DNA of 6,024 bases from Methanomassiliicoccales archaeon (lineage in GTDB: Archaea > Thermoplasmatota > Thermoplasmata > Methanomassiliicoccales > UBA472), in contig JALOTM010000064.1 of assembly GCA_025457905.1 (NCBI GenBank), forward strand, positions 1 to 6,024, read 5' to 3'. The first letter of the stretch is position 1. Each line of letters opens with the position of its first letter. The notes beneath the pieces were generated by a model that had not been told where the DNA came from, searched no databases, and worked only from the letters and a program-made list of their open reading frames with translations. A program made the translations under genes and the position numbers. Of this stretch, positions 1 to 5,821 are shown piece by piece.

Positions 1-2137
1 GGCGAGCGACGCCTCCAGCGGAGCCGGGGCGGTCCAGTACAGTCTGGACGGTTCGGCGTGGGGCGCGTACTCCTCCCCCATCGGCATATCCGGCGAGGGG
101 ATGCACACCCTCCGCTTCAATTCCTCGGACCTGGCCGGCAACGTGGAGGCCGTCCAGGAGCTGAACGTCAGCATAGACTCCACCCTCCCCGTCACCTCCT
201 TCTCGGTGCAGGGCACCGAGGGCCTCGAGGGCTGGTTCGTAGGCCCCGCCACGGTCGAGCTCTCCGCCTCGGACTCGCTCAGCGGCGTCAGCGCCCTGGA
301 ATGGTCCCTGGACGGCGGCGCTTGGACCGGCTACTCGGCCGTGATCACCATCCCCGACTCCGGCGATCACTTCCTGCGCTTCTTCTCCCGCGACCAGGCC
401 GGTAACGAGGAGGAGGTGCGGGAGGTCCGGATAAAGGTGGACGTCTCCGCCCCCTCGAGCGGGCTGTCCATAGCTGGGCAGGAGGGCGAGGACGGCTGGT
501 ACACCACCGTCATCCAGGTCAGCCCCAATGGCTCCGATGAGGGCAGCGGGGTCGCCTCCTTCCTCTACATGCTCGATGACATGCCCTCCTGGTCGCCGCT
601 GTCCGGGCCCCTCCTCATCGAGGAGGAGGGCGAGCATGGCCTGAGATGGTACGCCGTGGACGTGGCCGGCAACCCCAGCACGGTCCAGGAGCGGACGCTC
701 AAGGTCGACCGCAGCGCCCCCGCGACCTCCCTGGCCGCCGTCGGGAGCCAGGGCGACGAGGGCTGGTTCCTCTCCTTCGTGGACGTGGAGCTGAGCGCCC
801 AGGACGGCGCCAGCGGCGTCCGGGCCATCTACTACTCCGTGGAGGGGGCGGCCTGGAGGGAGTACTCCTCCGCCTTCACCCTCGCCGCCGAGGGCTCGTA
901 CGAGGTCAGCTACTACGCCATCGACCTGGCCGGGAACGTGGCCCAGGCCAGCGCGCAGGAGGTCAGGCTGGAGCTCAGCGCGCCCCTGACCCTTCTCGCC
1001 CTGGAGGGCGTCGAGGGCTCGCAGGGCTGGTACCTCAGCGAGGTCTCCGCCTCCCTTCAGGCGACGGACGCGCTGAGCGGCGTTCTCGCCACCTACTACC
1101 GCCTGGACGGCGGCTTCTGGCAGGAGTGGGCGGGCCAGCTGAACCTCACCGACGGGGAGCACATCCTCGAGTACTACTCCGTGGACCGGGCCGGGAACCA
1201 GGAGGCCTTCCAGGGCCGCGAGGTCCTGGTGGACGCACGGGCCCCCGACACCCAGGCCACCGTCACCGGCGGGTTCGGCACGGGAGGATGGTTCCGCTCG
1301 CAGGTGGGCGTGGCCCTCTCCTCCTCGGACGCCGTCAGCGGGGTCAACCAGACCCTATACCAGGTGGACGATGGGCCGTGGAGCGGCTACTCGTCCCCGC
1401 TGGAGATAGGCGAGGGAAGGCACAAGGTGCGCTACCTGGCCACCGACCTGGCCGGCAACCAGGCGGGCCTGGTCGAGCTGGACGTGGACGTGGACTGGAC
1501 CTCGCCGGAGAGCGAGGCGGGGCTGGAGGGTGAGCTGGGCGCGGGCGGATGGTTCGTCAGCCCGGTGAACGTGACCCTCACCTCGCAGGACGGCGTCAGC
1601 GGCGTCTCCTACATGGAATGGAGGCTGGACGGGGGCGCCTGGAGCACCTATGCACGGAAGGTGTCGGTCAACTCCTCGGGCGAGCACGTCCTGGAGAGGA
1701 GGGCGGTGGACGCCGCCGGGAACTCCGAGGACATCCGCCTCGAGCTGTTCAAGGTGGACCTGGACGCCCCGACCTTCCAGGTCAAGGGCGACCTCAGGCC
1801 CTTCACCTCGGGGCAGGTCGTGATCGACCTGGAGGCGGGCGACGGGACGTCCTCCGTGGAGCTCTTCACCCTGCGCCTGGACGGCGGGGAGTACTTCACC
1901 CAGCCCGGCCAGGACGCCAGCGTCGACCTGGGCGACCTGGATGATGGATGGCACGAGCTGGAGGTGGTCGTCACCGACCAGGCCGGCAACAGCGTCACCG
2001 ACGTCGTCCGCTTCAAGGTGGACACCAACCCCTTCAGCCCCGAGGGGCCCTTCGGGCCCTGGCTGCTGGTGGGGCTGGCGGCCCTGGCCATCGGCGCCCT
2101 GCTGCTGGTGCTCCCGCTGAGGAAGAGGAAGAAATAG
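1..2137 (+). CDS. Cell-surface protein of tandem OmpL47-type/Ig-like repeats with C-terminal membrane anchor (5' partial)
   Basis: The frame is open from base 2 to a TAG stop at 2135-2137, so the start lies beyond the left edge; an internal ATG at 101 falls inside a repeat and is not the start. The 711 visible residues hold the end of one module, six full modules and one degenerate module of 86-89 residues each. The module pattern is a Pro near the start, G-x-x-G-x-x-GW(F/Y), a SxDxxSGV segment, a (L/V)DGGxW strand, then DxAGN and a closing VD. This matches the OmpL47-type repeat found in many archaeal and bacterial surface proteins. After the last module, a short Pro-rich linker leads to one hydrophobic helix (about 2054-2116) and an RKRKK tail, giving an outside-facing protein anchored by its C-terminus. 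Seven N-x-S/T sequons fit archaeal N-glycosylation. The ligand or partner cannot be read from the sequence; adhesion or cell-envelope structure is an inference. Confidence 0.9.
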   Translation, partial: ASDASSGAGAVQYSLDGSAWGAYSSPIGISGEGMHTLRFNSSDLAGNVEAVQELNVSIDSTLPVTSFSVQGTEGLEGWFVGPATVELSASDSLSGVSALEWSLDGGAWTGYSAVITIPDSGDHFLRFFSRDQAGNEEEVREVRIKVDVSAPSSGLSIAGQEGEDGWYTTVIQVSPNGSDEGSGVASFLYMLDDMPSWSPLSGPLLIEEEGEHGLRWYAVDVAGNPSTVQERTLKVDRSAPATSLAAVGSQGDEGWFLSFVDVELSAQDGASGVRAIYYSVEGAAWREYSSAFTLAAEGSYEVSYYAIDLAGNVAQASAQEVRLELSAPLTLLALEGVEGSQGWYLSEVSASLQATDALSGVLATYYRLDGGFWQEWAGQLNLTDGEHILEYYSVDRAGNQEAFQGREVLVDARAPDTQATVTGGFGTGGWFRSQVGVALSSSDAVSGVNQTLYQVDDGPWSGYSSPLEIGEGRHKVRYLATDLAGNQAGLVELDVDVDWTSPESEAGLEGELGAGGWFVSPVNVTLTSQDGVSGVSYMEWRLDGGAWSTYARKVSVNSSGEHVLERRAVDAAGNSEDIRLELFKVDLDAPTFQVKGDLRPFTSGQVVIDLEAGDGTSSVELFTLRLDGGEYFTQPGQDASVDLGDLDDGWHELEVVVTDQAGNSVTDVVRFKVDTNPFSPEGPFGPWLLVGLAALAIGALLLVLPLRKRKK
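2..2023 (+). repeat. Tandem protein-level repeat array, about 264 bp period
   Basis: Module limits, set after each closing Val-Asp or its equivalent, are: partial 2-178, then 179-442, 443-709, 710-976, 977-1234, 1235-1495, 1496-1759 and 1760-2023. Lengths are 88, 89, 89, 86, 87, 88 and 88 residues. The repeats are conserved as protein but clearly diverged as DNA, with only short shared stretches such as the codons for DLAGN. This suggests old duplications rather than recent expansion. The last module (1760-2023) has lost the GW(F/Y) motif but keeps the DGG and DQAGN parts. Confidence 0.85.
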
Positions 2138-2160
2138 GAAAGGGGGCGGGGCGCCGCCGC

Positions 2161-3105
2161 TCAGGTGTAGCTAAGGTCCAGCGTGATGCCGCCGGTGCTG
2201 GTGCTCAGGAAGACGTCCACGCTCATCCCCGCGGGGTAGTTGCTGGAGCTCAGCAGGGTGTCGTCGCCGTCGAACCCCTGACGGTTCAGCACCTCGACAT
2301 TCCCGATGGAGGCGCTGGATGAGACCCTGGAGGAGACGCCGTCCTCGATGTCCATCTCCATCTGGATGCCCCCGGTGGTGGCCGAGGCCTGGAGCGTGAC
2401 GTTGCCAGGCGCGGAATGGCCCTGCACCATCCTCAGGCTCACGCTGCCGGTGGTGGTGTGCAAGTCCACGGCCACGTCGCCCTCCACGTCCACATCCTCC
2501 CAGTCCAGGCGCGCCGCGCCGGTGGTGGACTCCAGGCTAACGTCCCCGGAGAGGGTGGTCCCCGGCCCGATGCTGGCGGCCACCTCGCCGGTCTTCTGGA
2601 CCAGCCGGAGGTTGCTGAGCGAGACCCCCTCGCCCGCGTACAGCCTGACCGCTCCCACGGAATGCTCCACGGTGATGTCCGAGACCAGGGAGTCGGAGAT
2701 CAGCATGTCGATCTCGATCTCCTGCAGGCCGAAGCTGGTGCTGAAGGTGTCCATCCTCACCTCGGCCGCCAGGGACAGGGCCGGGCCGGCCGCGGACGCG
2801 TCCCAGACTATCCGCACCGGGTCGCCCGAGGTGACCAGGCTCTGCCTGGCCACTCCCTTGACGGTCATGGAGACCAGGGGGCTGGTGTCGTTGACGAACC
2901 CCACGCTCACCTGGCCCAGGTCGCACTTGAGGCTGAGCTGCAGCGAGGACAGGCCCTCCTGGTAGGGCACCTCCACCTCCTCGTCCACGTTCACCGACTT
3001 GAGGGGCGCGACCAGAATGATGGCCACGACCGCGATCACCACCAGGACTATGAGCACGACCGCCAACGTAGAGACGGCCGCCTCCCTGGCCCGCTTGAAC
3101 GTCAT
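2161..3105 (-). CDS. Membrane-anchored DUF4097-like beta-helix (putative adhesin) protein
   Basis: A 314-residue protein starting with a short basic stretch (KRAR, residues 4-7) and one strongly hydrophobic helix (about residues 12-33), then an all-beta body rich in Ser, Thr, Gly and Val and almost without Cys. From residue 148 a turn motif like (S/T)-x-T-G-x-(V/I)-x-(L/V) recurs at about 148, 170, 193, 217, 242, 264 and 302, the pattern of the DUF4097/toast-rack class of beta-helical putative adhesins. The N-terminus, with AVST just before the hydrophobic run, resembles archaeal type IV pilin-like leaders, but a plain signal anchor fits equally well. No enzymatic motif is seen. The ATG at 3103-3105 has no Shine-Dalgarno; an AT-rich box 26-31 nt upstream suggests a leaderless mRNA. 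The gene converges on the repeat-protein gene with 23 bp between stops. Family assignment is by pattern only. Confidence 0.8.
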   Translation of the reverse strand: MTFKRAREAAVSTLAVVLIVLVVIAVVAIILVAPLKSVNVDEEVEVPYQEGLSSLQLSLKCDLGQVSVGFVNDTSPLVSMTVKGVARQSLVTSGDPVRIVWDASAAGPALSLAAEVRMDTFSTSFGLQEIEIDMLISDSLVSDITVEHSVGAVRLYAGEGVSLSNLRLVQKTGEVAASIGPGTTLSGDVSLESTTGAARLDWEDVDVEGDVAVDLHTTTGSVSLRMVQGHSAPGNVTLQASATTGGIQMEMDIEDGVSSRVSSSASIGNVEVLNRQGFDGDDTLLSSSNYPAGMSVDVFLSTSTGGITLDLSYT

Positions 3106-3333
3106 GGTGGAGAACTCGCCATGCGCCTAGAAAAATCCTTCGGGGCCCGAGGGCGCTCCACCAGCCGGCGCATGGCCTCCTCCCCCGGGGCCCCGGCCCC
3201 CTCCGATTCCTGCCCCCCGGGCAGCCAGACGCGCCCCAGGCCGGAGCGACGGGGGCCGGGCGCTCAGGGCGGCGCGAGGGCGGGCCTGGGCATCGATCCC
3301 CTCATAGAGGGCCAGGACCCCCTTCCGCGCCGC
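3106..3333. other. GC-rich intergenic region without a convincing gene
   Basis: This 228 bp stretch separates the dismutase stop from the start of the beta-helix gene. It is extremely GC-rich, with self-complementary runs such as CCCCGGGGCCCCGG at 3183-3196. The dismutase frame stays open after its TAG down to a second TAG at about 3127-3129, encoding a Gly/Pro/Ala/Arg-rich stretch. A 53-codon stretch in another minus-strand frame (ending in a TGA that overlaps the next ATG) is similarly low in complexity. Neither has a supported start or a recognisable domain, so neither is called. Confidence 0.5.
3126..3138 (-). promoter_or_regulatory. Candidate archaeal TATA-like box for the beta-helix protein gene
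   Basis: On the minus strand this reads GGATTTTTCTAGG, the only AT-rich stretch in a GC-rich gap. Its centre is about 28 nt before the ATG at 3105, where an archaeal TATA box of a leaderless transcript would sit. The match to a TATA consensus is weak. The T-run could instead, or also, end the upstream dismutase transcript, since archaeal termination uses oligo-T. Confidence 0.35.
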
Positions 3334-3933
3334 CTAGGGAAGCCTCTTCTCCACCGCGTCCCAGTTGACCACGTTCCACCAGTTCTCGATGAACTTGCCG
3401 CGGTCGTTCTTGTAGTCCAGGTAGTAGGCGTGCTCCCAGACGTCCAGCACCAGCAGCACCTTCTGCTGCGGGGTGACGTTGACGTTGTGCTTCTCGATCT
3501 GCACCAGCTGGGGCCGCTCGATGTGGCCGCAGAAGACCAGCGCCGCCCAGCCCGAGCCCTCCACGGAGCTGGCCACGGCCGAGAACTCCTTCTTGAAGCG
3601 CTCGAAGGAGCCGAACTCCTTCTCGATGGCGTCCCCGATCCTGCCGCCGGGCTTGCCCCCGGACTTCCCGGTGGGCCCCATGTTCTGCCAGAACCTCTCG
3701 TGCAGGAACAGCCCCCCGAAGTGGAAGGAGTACTCCTTGGTGATGGCCTTCAGGTCCAGGTCGGTGCCCTCCTTGCGCGCCTTCTCGAACTTCTGCAGGA
3801 TGGCGTTGGCGCCGTTCACGTAGGCGGCGTGGTGCTTGTCGTGGTGCAGCCGCAGCAGGTCCTCGGAGATGACCGGCGCGAGGGCCTTGTAGTCGTATGG
3901 CAATGGCTGGAGTTGGTATTGCTTCTCTCCCAT
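3334..3933 (-). CDS. sod: Superoxide dismutase, Fe/Mn family
   Basis: Converts superoxide to oxygen and hydrogen peroxide using one Fe or Mn ion; expected in the cytoplasm because no signal peptide is present. The 199 residues match the usual family length. The N-terminal helical hairpin carries HHDKHHAAYV (residues 30-39), with H30 as first metal ligand and Y38 as active-site Tyr. The other ligands are H78 (FLHERFW), D164 and H168 (LDVWEHAYY). The C-terminal signature ends in WWNVVNWD. At the second-sphere position that separates Fe from Mn enzymes, the N-terminal site is Gly (G74) and the C-terminal site appears to be His (H149, in IEKHN), as in crenarchaeal and cambialistic enzymes. Metal choice therefore cannot be fixed from sequence. 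The ATG at 3931-3933 is supported by a good Shine-Dalgarno. The gene follows the DUF362 gene after 84 nt with its own candidate promoter. It ends in TAG. Confidence 0.97.
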   Translation of the reverse strand: MGEKQYQLQPLPYDYKALAPVISEDLLRLHHDKHHAAYVNGANAILQKFEKARKEGTDLDLKAITKEYSFHFGGLFLHERFWQNMGPTGKSGGKPGGRIGDAIEKEFGSFERFKKEFSAVASSVEGSGWAALVFCGHIERPQLVQIEKHNVNVTPQQKVLLVLDVWEHAYYLDYKNDRGKFIENWWNVVNWDAVEKRLP

Positions 3934-3940
3934 TTCGCTT

Positions 3941-3946
3941 ACCTCC
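3941..3946 (-). promoter_or_regulatory. Shine-Dalgarno of the superoxide dismutase gene
   Basis: Minus-strand GGAGGT, seven bases before the ATG at 3933. It is the strongest ribosome binding site in the window and fixes the dismutase start. Confidence 0.8.
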
Positions 3947-3954
3947 TATCCGTG

Positions 3955-3969
3955 CTGAAAGGATTTCAG
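3955..3969. promoter_or_regulatory. Perfect inverted repeat in the dismutase leader/promoter, possible operator
   Basis: CTGAAA-gga-TTTCAG: 6-bp arms with a 3-bp centre. It lies between the candidate TATA box (3976-3982) and the Shine-Dalgarno, so it would span the expected transcription start near 3953. Archaeal repressors often bind at that position. A short mRNA hairpin is the alternative. The regulator is unknown. Confidence 0.4.
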
Positions 3970-3975
3970 GAGGCT

Positions 3976-3982
3976 GTATTTG
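3976..3982 (-). promoter_or_regulatory. Candidate TATA-like box for the dismutase gene
   Basis: Minus-strand CAAATAC, about 46 nt before the ATG. This predicts a start near 3953 and a leader of about 20 nt that contains the Shine-Dalgarno. A second AT-rich element, GATTATCAATC at 3991-4001, is a rival. Confidence 0.3.
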
Positions 3983-4017
3983 ACGGTTGTGATTGATAAT
4001 CGCAAAACCCCGAAGGC

Positions 4018-5217
4018 TCAATCACCCTTGCCCCTATCGGACCTGCGCTCCACCATGCGCGCCAGAGCCCTTCCCGCGGGGCTGCGCTGCAGGGATATCG
4101 CCCGGCTCTCGCACATCTCGTGGCAGCAGTAGCACCTTATGCAGCGCCCCGAGTCGATCCTGGCCCTGCCCCGGCTCAGGCGGACGGTCCCCTGGGGGCA
4201 GACGCGCACGCAGCTGCCGCAACCGGTGCACCTCCCCTGGTCTACCTTGGGCTTGAGCGAGTAGGCCTTGACCATGGACAGGGCCACCGAGGCCAGGCGG
4301 CTCTGCCCGAAGCCCTTCTCCCGGCTCTTGGTGCGGGGGCGCTTGAAGTCCTTGACCACCAGGCCCTCCAGCGGCTCCCCCAGGACCTCCACGTCGGCGC
4401 AGTCCTCCCGGATGAGCCCCCGCTTGGCCGCGGCCGCCAGGGTCCCCACCTCCATGGGGTCCAGGGACATGATGCGGGCGGCCACCGAGTCCAGGGCCGA
4501 GGGGTCGTCGCTGGCCAGTATCGCGCCTATCCTCCGGGGGTCGCCGGTGTGGGGGCCGTCCCCCTCCATGCCCACCACCGCGTCCATCACCTGCAGCCTT
4601 GGCCTCATGAGCTGGTTCAGGTCCAGCAGCATCTCGCTGAAGTCCTCCACGCTGCGGAAGCGGGCGTGCATGGCCGGCTTCTCGATGCTGGGCATCACCC
4701 CGAAGAGGTTCTTCACGCCCCCGGTCATGGTGGTGAGGACGTGCGTCTTGGCCTTGGAGACCACCACGATGGCGTCCGCCTCCTTCGCGGGGTCGATGAT
4801 GAGGAAGCGCCTCACCTTCCTGCCCTCGGGGTGCGGCACCTCCTGGTAGCCAGTGCCGAGGTTCAGCCCCACCCCCAGCTCCTCCGCCGCCCGGTCCCAG
4901 CCGGCCAGGGCGTAGGCCTTGCGCAGCGAGCCCTCCGTGTACAGCGTGCCCGCGCCCGGGCTGTCGGCGATCACCACCTGGCAGCCGAGGTCGCGCAGCA
5001 TCCTGGCCACCGCCCTCACCACCTCCGGGTGGGTGGTGACGCATTTCTCCGGCGTCGCCCCCAGGAGCAGGTTGGGCTTGACCAGGACCCTCTGGCCCGG
5101 CGATACGAAGGATCCCAGGCCGCCGAGGAGGGAGAGGGCCTGCGCCACCGCCCCCTCCACCTCCTCGCGGTCGTAGCTGCCGCACCTCACCACCGCCACG
5201 CGCTTGCCGCCGGCCAT
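4018..5217 (-). CDS. DUF362 domain protein with C-terminal 2x[4Fe-4S] ferredoxin domain
   Basis: A 399-residue cytoplasmic iron-sulfur protein of unknown reaction. The DUF362 domain covers about residues 5-290, with VKPNLL (46-51), THPEVVRAV (62-70), ADSPGAG (84-90), the family's conserved KAKTHVLTTMTGGVKNLFG (155-173) and a DAVVGMEGDGP segment (212-222). A basic linker (about 291-325) leads to a ferredoxin domain with cluster 1 Cys at 330, 333, 336 and 340, followed by Pro, and cluster 2 Cys at 359, 362, 365 and 369. Cluster 2 has an extra Cys at 364 and Glu instead of the usual Pro after the last Cys. The domain order is the common one for archaeal and clostridial DUF362-ferredoxin proteins, which are presumed to move electrons. 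The ATG at 5215-5217 has no clear Shine-Dalgarno, but an AT-rich box lies 26 nt upstream, which suggests a leaderless mRNA. It sits 68 nt after the flavoprotein gene. The partner and substrate are unknown. Confidence 0.93.
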   Translation of the reverse strand: MAGGKRVAVVRCGSYDREEVEGAVAQALSLLGGLGSFVSPGQRVLVKPNLLLGATPEKCVTTHPEVVRAVARMLRDLGCQVVIADSPGAGTLYTEGSLRKAYALAGWDRAAEELGVGLNLGTGYQEVPHPEGRKVRRFLIIDPAKEADAIVVVSKAKTHVLTTMTGGVKNLFGVMPSIEKPAMHARFRSVEDFSEMLLDLNQLMRPRLQVMDAVVGMEGDGPHTGDPRRIGAILASDDPSALDSVAARIMSLDPMEVGTLAAAAKRGLIREDCADVEVLGEPLEGLVVKDFKRPRTKSREKGFGQSRLASVALSMVKAYSLKPKVDQGRCTGCGSCVRVCPQGTVRLSRGRARIDSGRCIRCYCCHEMCESRAISLQRSPAGRALARMVERRSDRGKGD

Positions 5218-5237
5218 GCCGCACCAACCTGGCCCTC

Positions 5238-5248
5238 GCTATTAGAAG
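5238..5248 (-). promoter_or_regulatory. Candidate TATA-like box for the DUF362 gene (leaderless spacing)
   Basis: The minus strand reads CTTCTAATAGC. Its centre is about 26 nt before the ATG at 5217, so transcription would begin at or next to the start codon. The lack of a good Shine-Dalgarno upstream of this ATG agrees with that. Confidence 0.4.
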
Positions 5249-5259
5249 ATTGCCTTAGT

Positions 5260-5284
5260 CCTGCCCCGCGCGCACGAAGGCAGG
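5260..5284 (-). terminator. Inverted repeat just after the flavoprotein stop, possible hairpin
   Basis: CCTGCC and GGCAGG arms, 6 bp and perfect, enclose a GC-rich 13-nt loop and begin one base after the stop codon at 5286. Downstream bases are only mildly T-rich (ATCTTCT), and archaea rely mainly on oligo-T, so a transcription terminator is uncertain. It could simply form a 3'-end structure. Confidence 0.25.
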
Positions 5285-5285
5285 C

Positions 5286-5744
5286 TCACATGGAGCGCTT
5301 GCACGTCATCTCGGATATGTCGATGCGGACCACCAGCATCTTGGACAGGGAGGCCTCGGAGAATTCGAAGGGGGCCTTGCCCCCGTAGTGCTCCATGATG
5401 ACCTCCAGGCCCTCGCGCATCCGGTCGTGGTCCTCGATCACCCGCGGCTCGCCCCAGCCGATGACGCTGACGTAGTCCAGGGTCCACTTGCAGGGCGTAT
5501 CCTTGCGCTGGACCTCCCCGGCCTCCTCCACCTCGAAGCACACCAGGCCCCCTTTGCGGAGCACCTCCACCTTCCTGCCCTCCCGGGCGGAGTGCAGGTA
5601 GATGCTCCCGGCCCGGTAGCCGAAGAGCATCGGGACCACGTAGGGCTCGCCCCCGTCGTTCATGGCGATCCGGATGATCTGCGCGCTGCCCAGCAGCCGC
5701 TCCATGACCTCGCGGCTGCACACCTCCTTCTCCTTGCGCCTCAT
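5286..5744 (-). CDS. Pyridoxamine 5'-phosphate oxidase-like FMN-binding split-barrel protein, NimA type
   Basis: With the start at 5744 this is a 152-residue flavoprotein of the PNPOx-like split-barrel fold. Evidence: an MRRKEKEV start typical of NimA-like members, a first strand around IIRIAMND (23-30), PYVVPM (34-39), and IYLHSAREGRK (48-58), where these proteins contact the FMN phosphate. CFEVEE (69-74), a VSVIGWGEPRVIED strand and a terminal MLVVRIDI strand complete the barrel. Members bind FMN or related cofactors and reduce small molecules; the substrate here is unknown, and nitroimidazole resistance should not be assumed. The frame extends upstream to a GTG at 5813 and an ATG at 5783. 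The 5744 ATG is preferred because family homology begins there and an AGAGG lies six bases before it. It follows the agmatine deiminase gene by 77 nt on the same strand. Confidence 0.87.
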   Translation of the reverse strand: MRRKEKEVCSREVMERLLGSAQIIRIAMNDGGEPYVVPMLFGYRAGSIYLHSAREGRKVEVLRKGGLVCFEVEEAGEVQRKDTPCKWTLDYVSVIGWGEPRVIEDHDRMREGLEVIMEHYGGKAPFEFSEASLSKMLVVRIDISEMTCKRSM

Positions 5745-5750
5745 GGCCTG

Positions 5751-5755
5751 CCTCT
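5751..5755 (-). promoter_or_regulatory. Shine-Dalgarno-like AGAGG deciding the flavoprotein start
   Basis: Minus-strand AGAGG, six bases before the ATG at 5744. The two upstream in-frame starts (5783 and 5813) have nothing comparable. Confidence 0.45.
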
Positions 5756-5780
5756 GCCGGGAAGATACATCCCCGGGGCA

Positions 5781-5790
5781 CATATTGTTA
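5781..5790 (-). promoter_or_regulatory. Candidate TATA-like box for the flavoprotein gene
   Basis: Minus-strand TAACAATATG, about 42 nt before the chosen ATG. This predicts a start near 5760 and a leader of about 16 nt that contains the AGAGG. It overlaps the longer reading frame, which favours the shorter start. A CCCCGGGG palindrome at 5771-5778 lies between box and predicted start. Confidence 0.35.
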
Positions 5791-5821
5791 GCGTTGCGCA
5801 CGGCAATCGGCACGAAGGAAC

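Noticed and set aside
58..1944. Several shifted plus-strand frames inside the repeat-protein gene
   Set aside because: Their products are Arg/Gly/Pro-rich and arise from the repetitive GC-rich coding sequence; the repeat-protein frame shows conserved modules throughout.
2135..2170. Possible read-through of the TAG stop of the repeat-protein gene to a second in-frame TAG ten codons later
   Set aside because: The protein already ends with a transmembrane helix and a basic RKRKK tail, the normal end of an anchored protein; the ten extra codons show nothing of interest.
3103..3122. A six-codon upstream frame (ATG at 3120-3122) whose TGA overlaps the ATG of the beta-helix gene
   Set aside because: If the mRNA is leaderless as the box spacing suggests, this mini-frame is not transcribed in full; it has no Shine-Dalgarno.
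2416..3996. A 526-codon plus-strand open frame across the beta-helix and dismutase genes
   Set aside because: It lies antisense to two well-supported genes, its product is a low-complexity His/Arg/Gly/Pro-rich sequence, and long antisense frames are expected in such GC-rich coding DNA.
4034..5227. A 397-codon minus-strand frame and a 422-codon plus-strand frame over the DUF362 gene
   Set aside because: Both translate to Gly/Arg/Pro/His-rich sequence without any domain, whereas the 4018-5217 frame carries the clear DUF362 and ferredoxin motifs.
5745..5813. Longer start for the flavoprotein at the GTG at 5813 or the ATG at 5783
   Set aside because: The extra residues do not resemble the family, no Shine-Dalgarno precedes either codon, and the candidate promoter lies inside this stretch.
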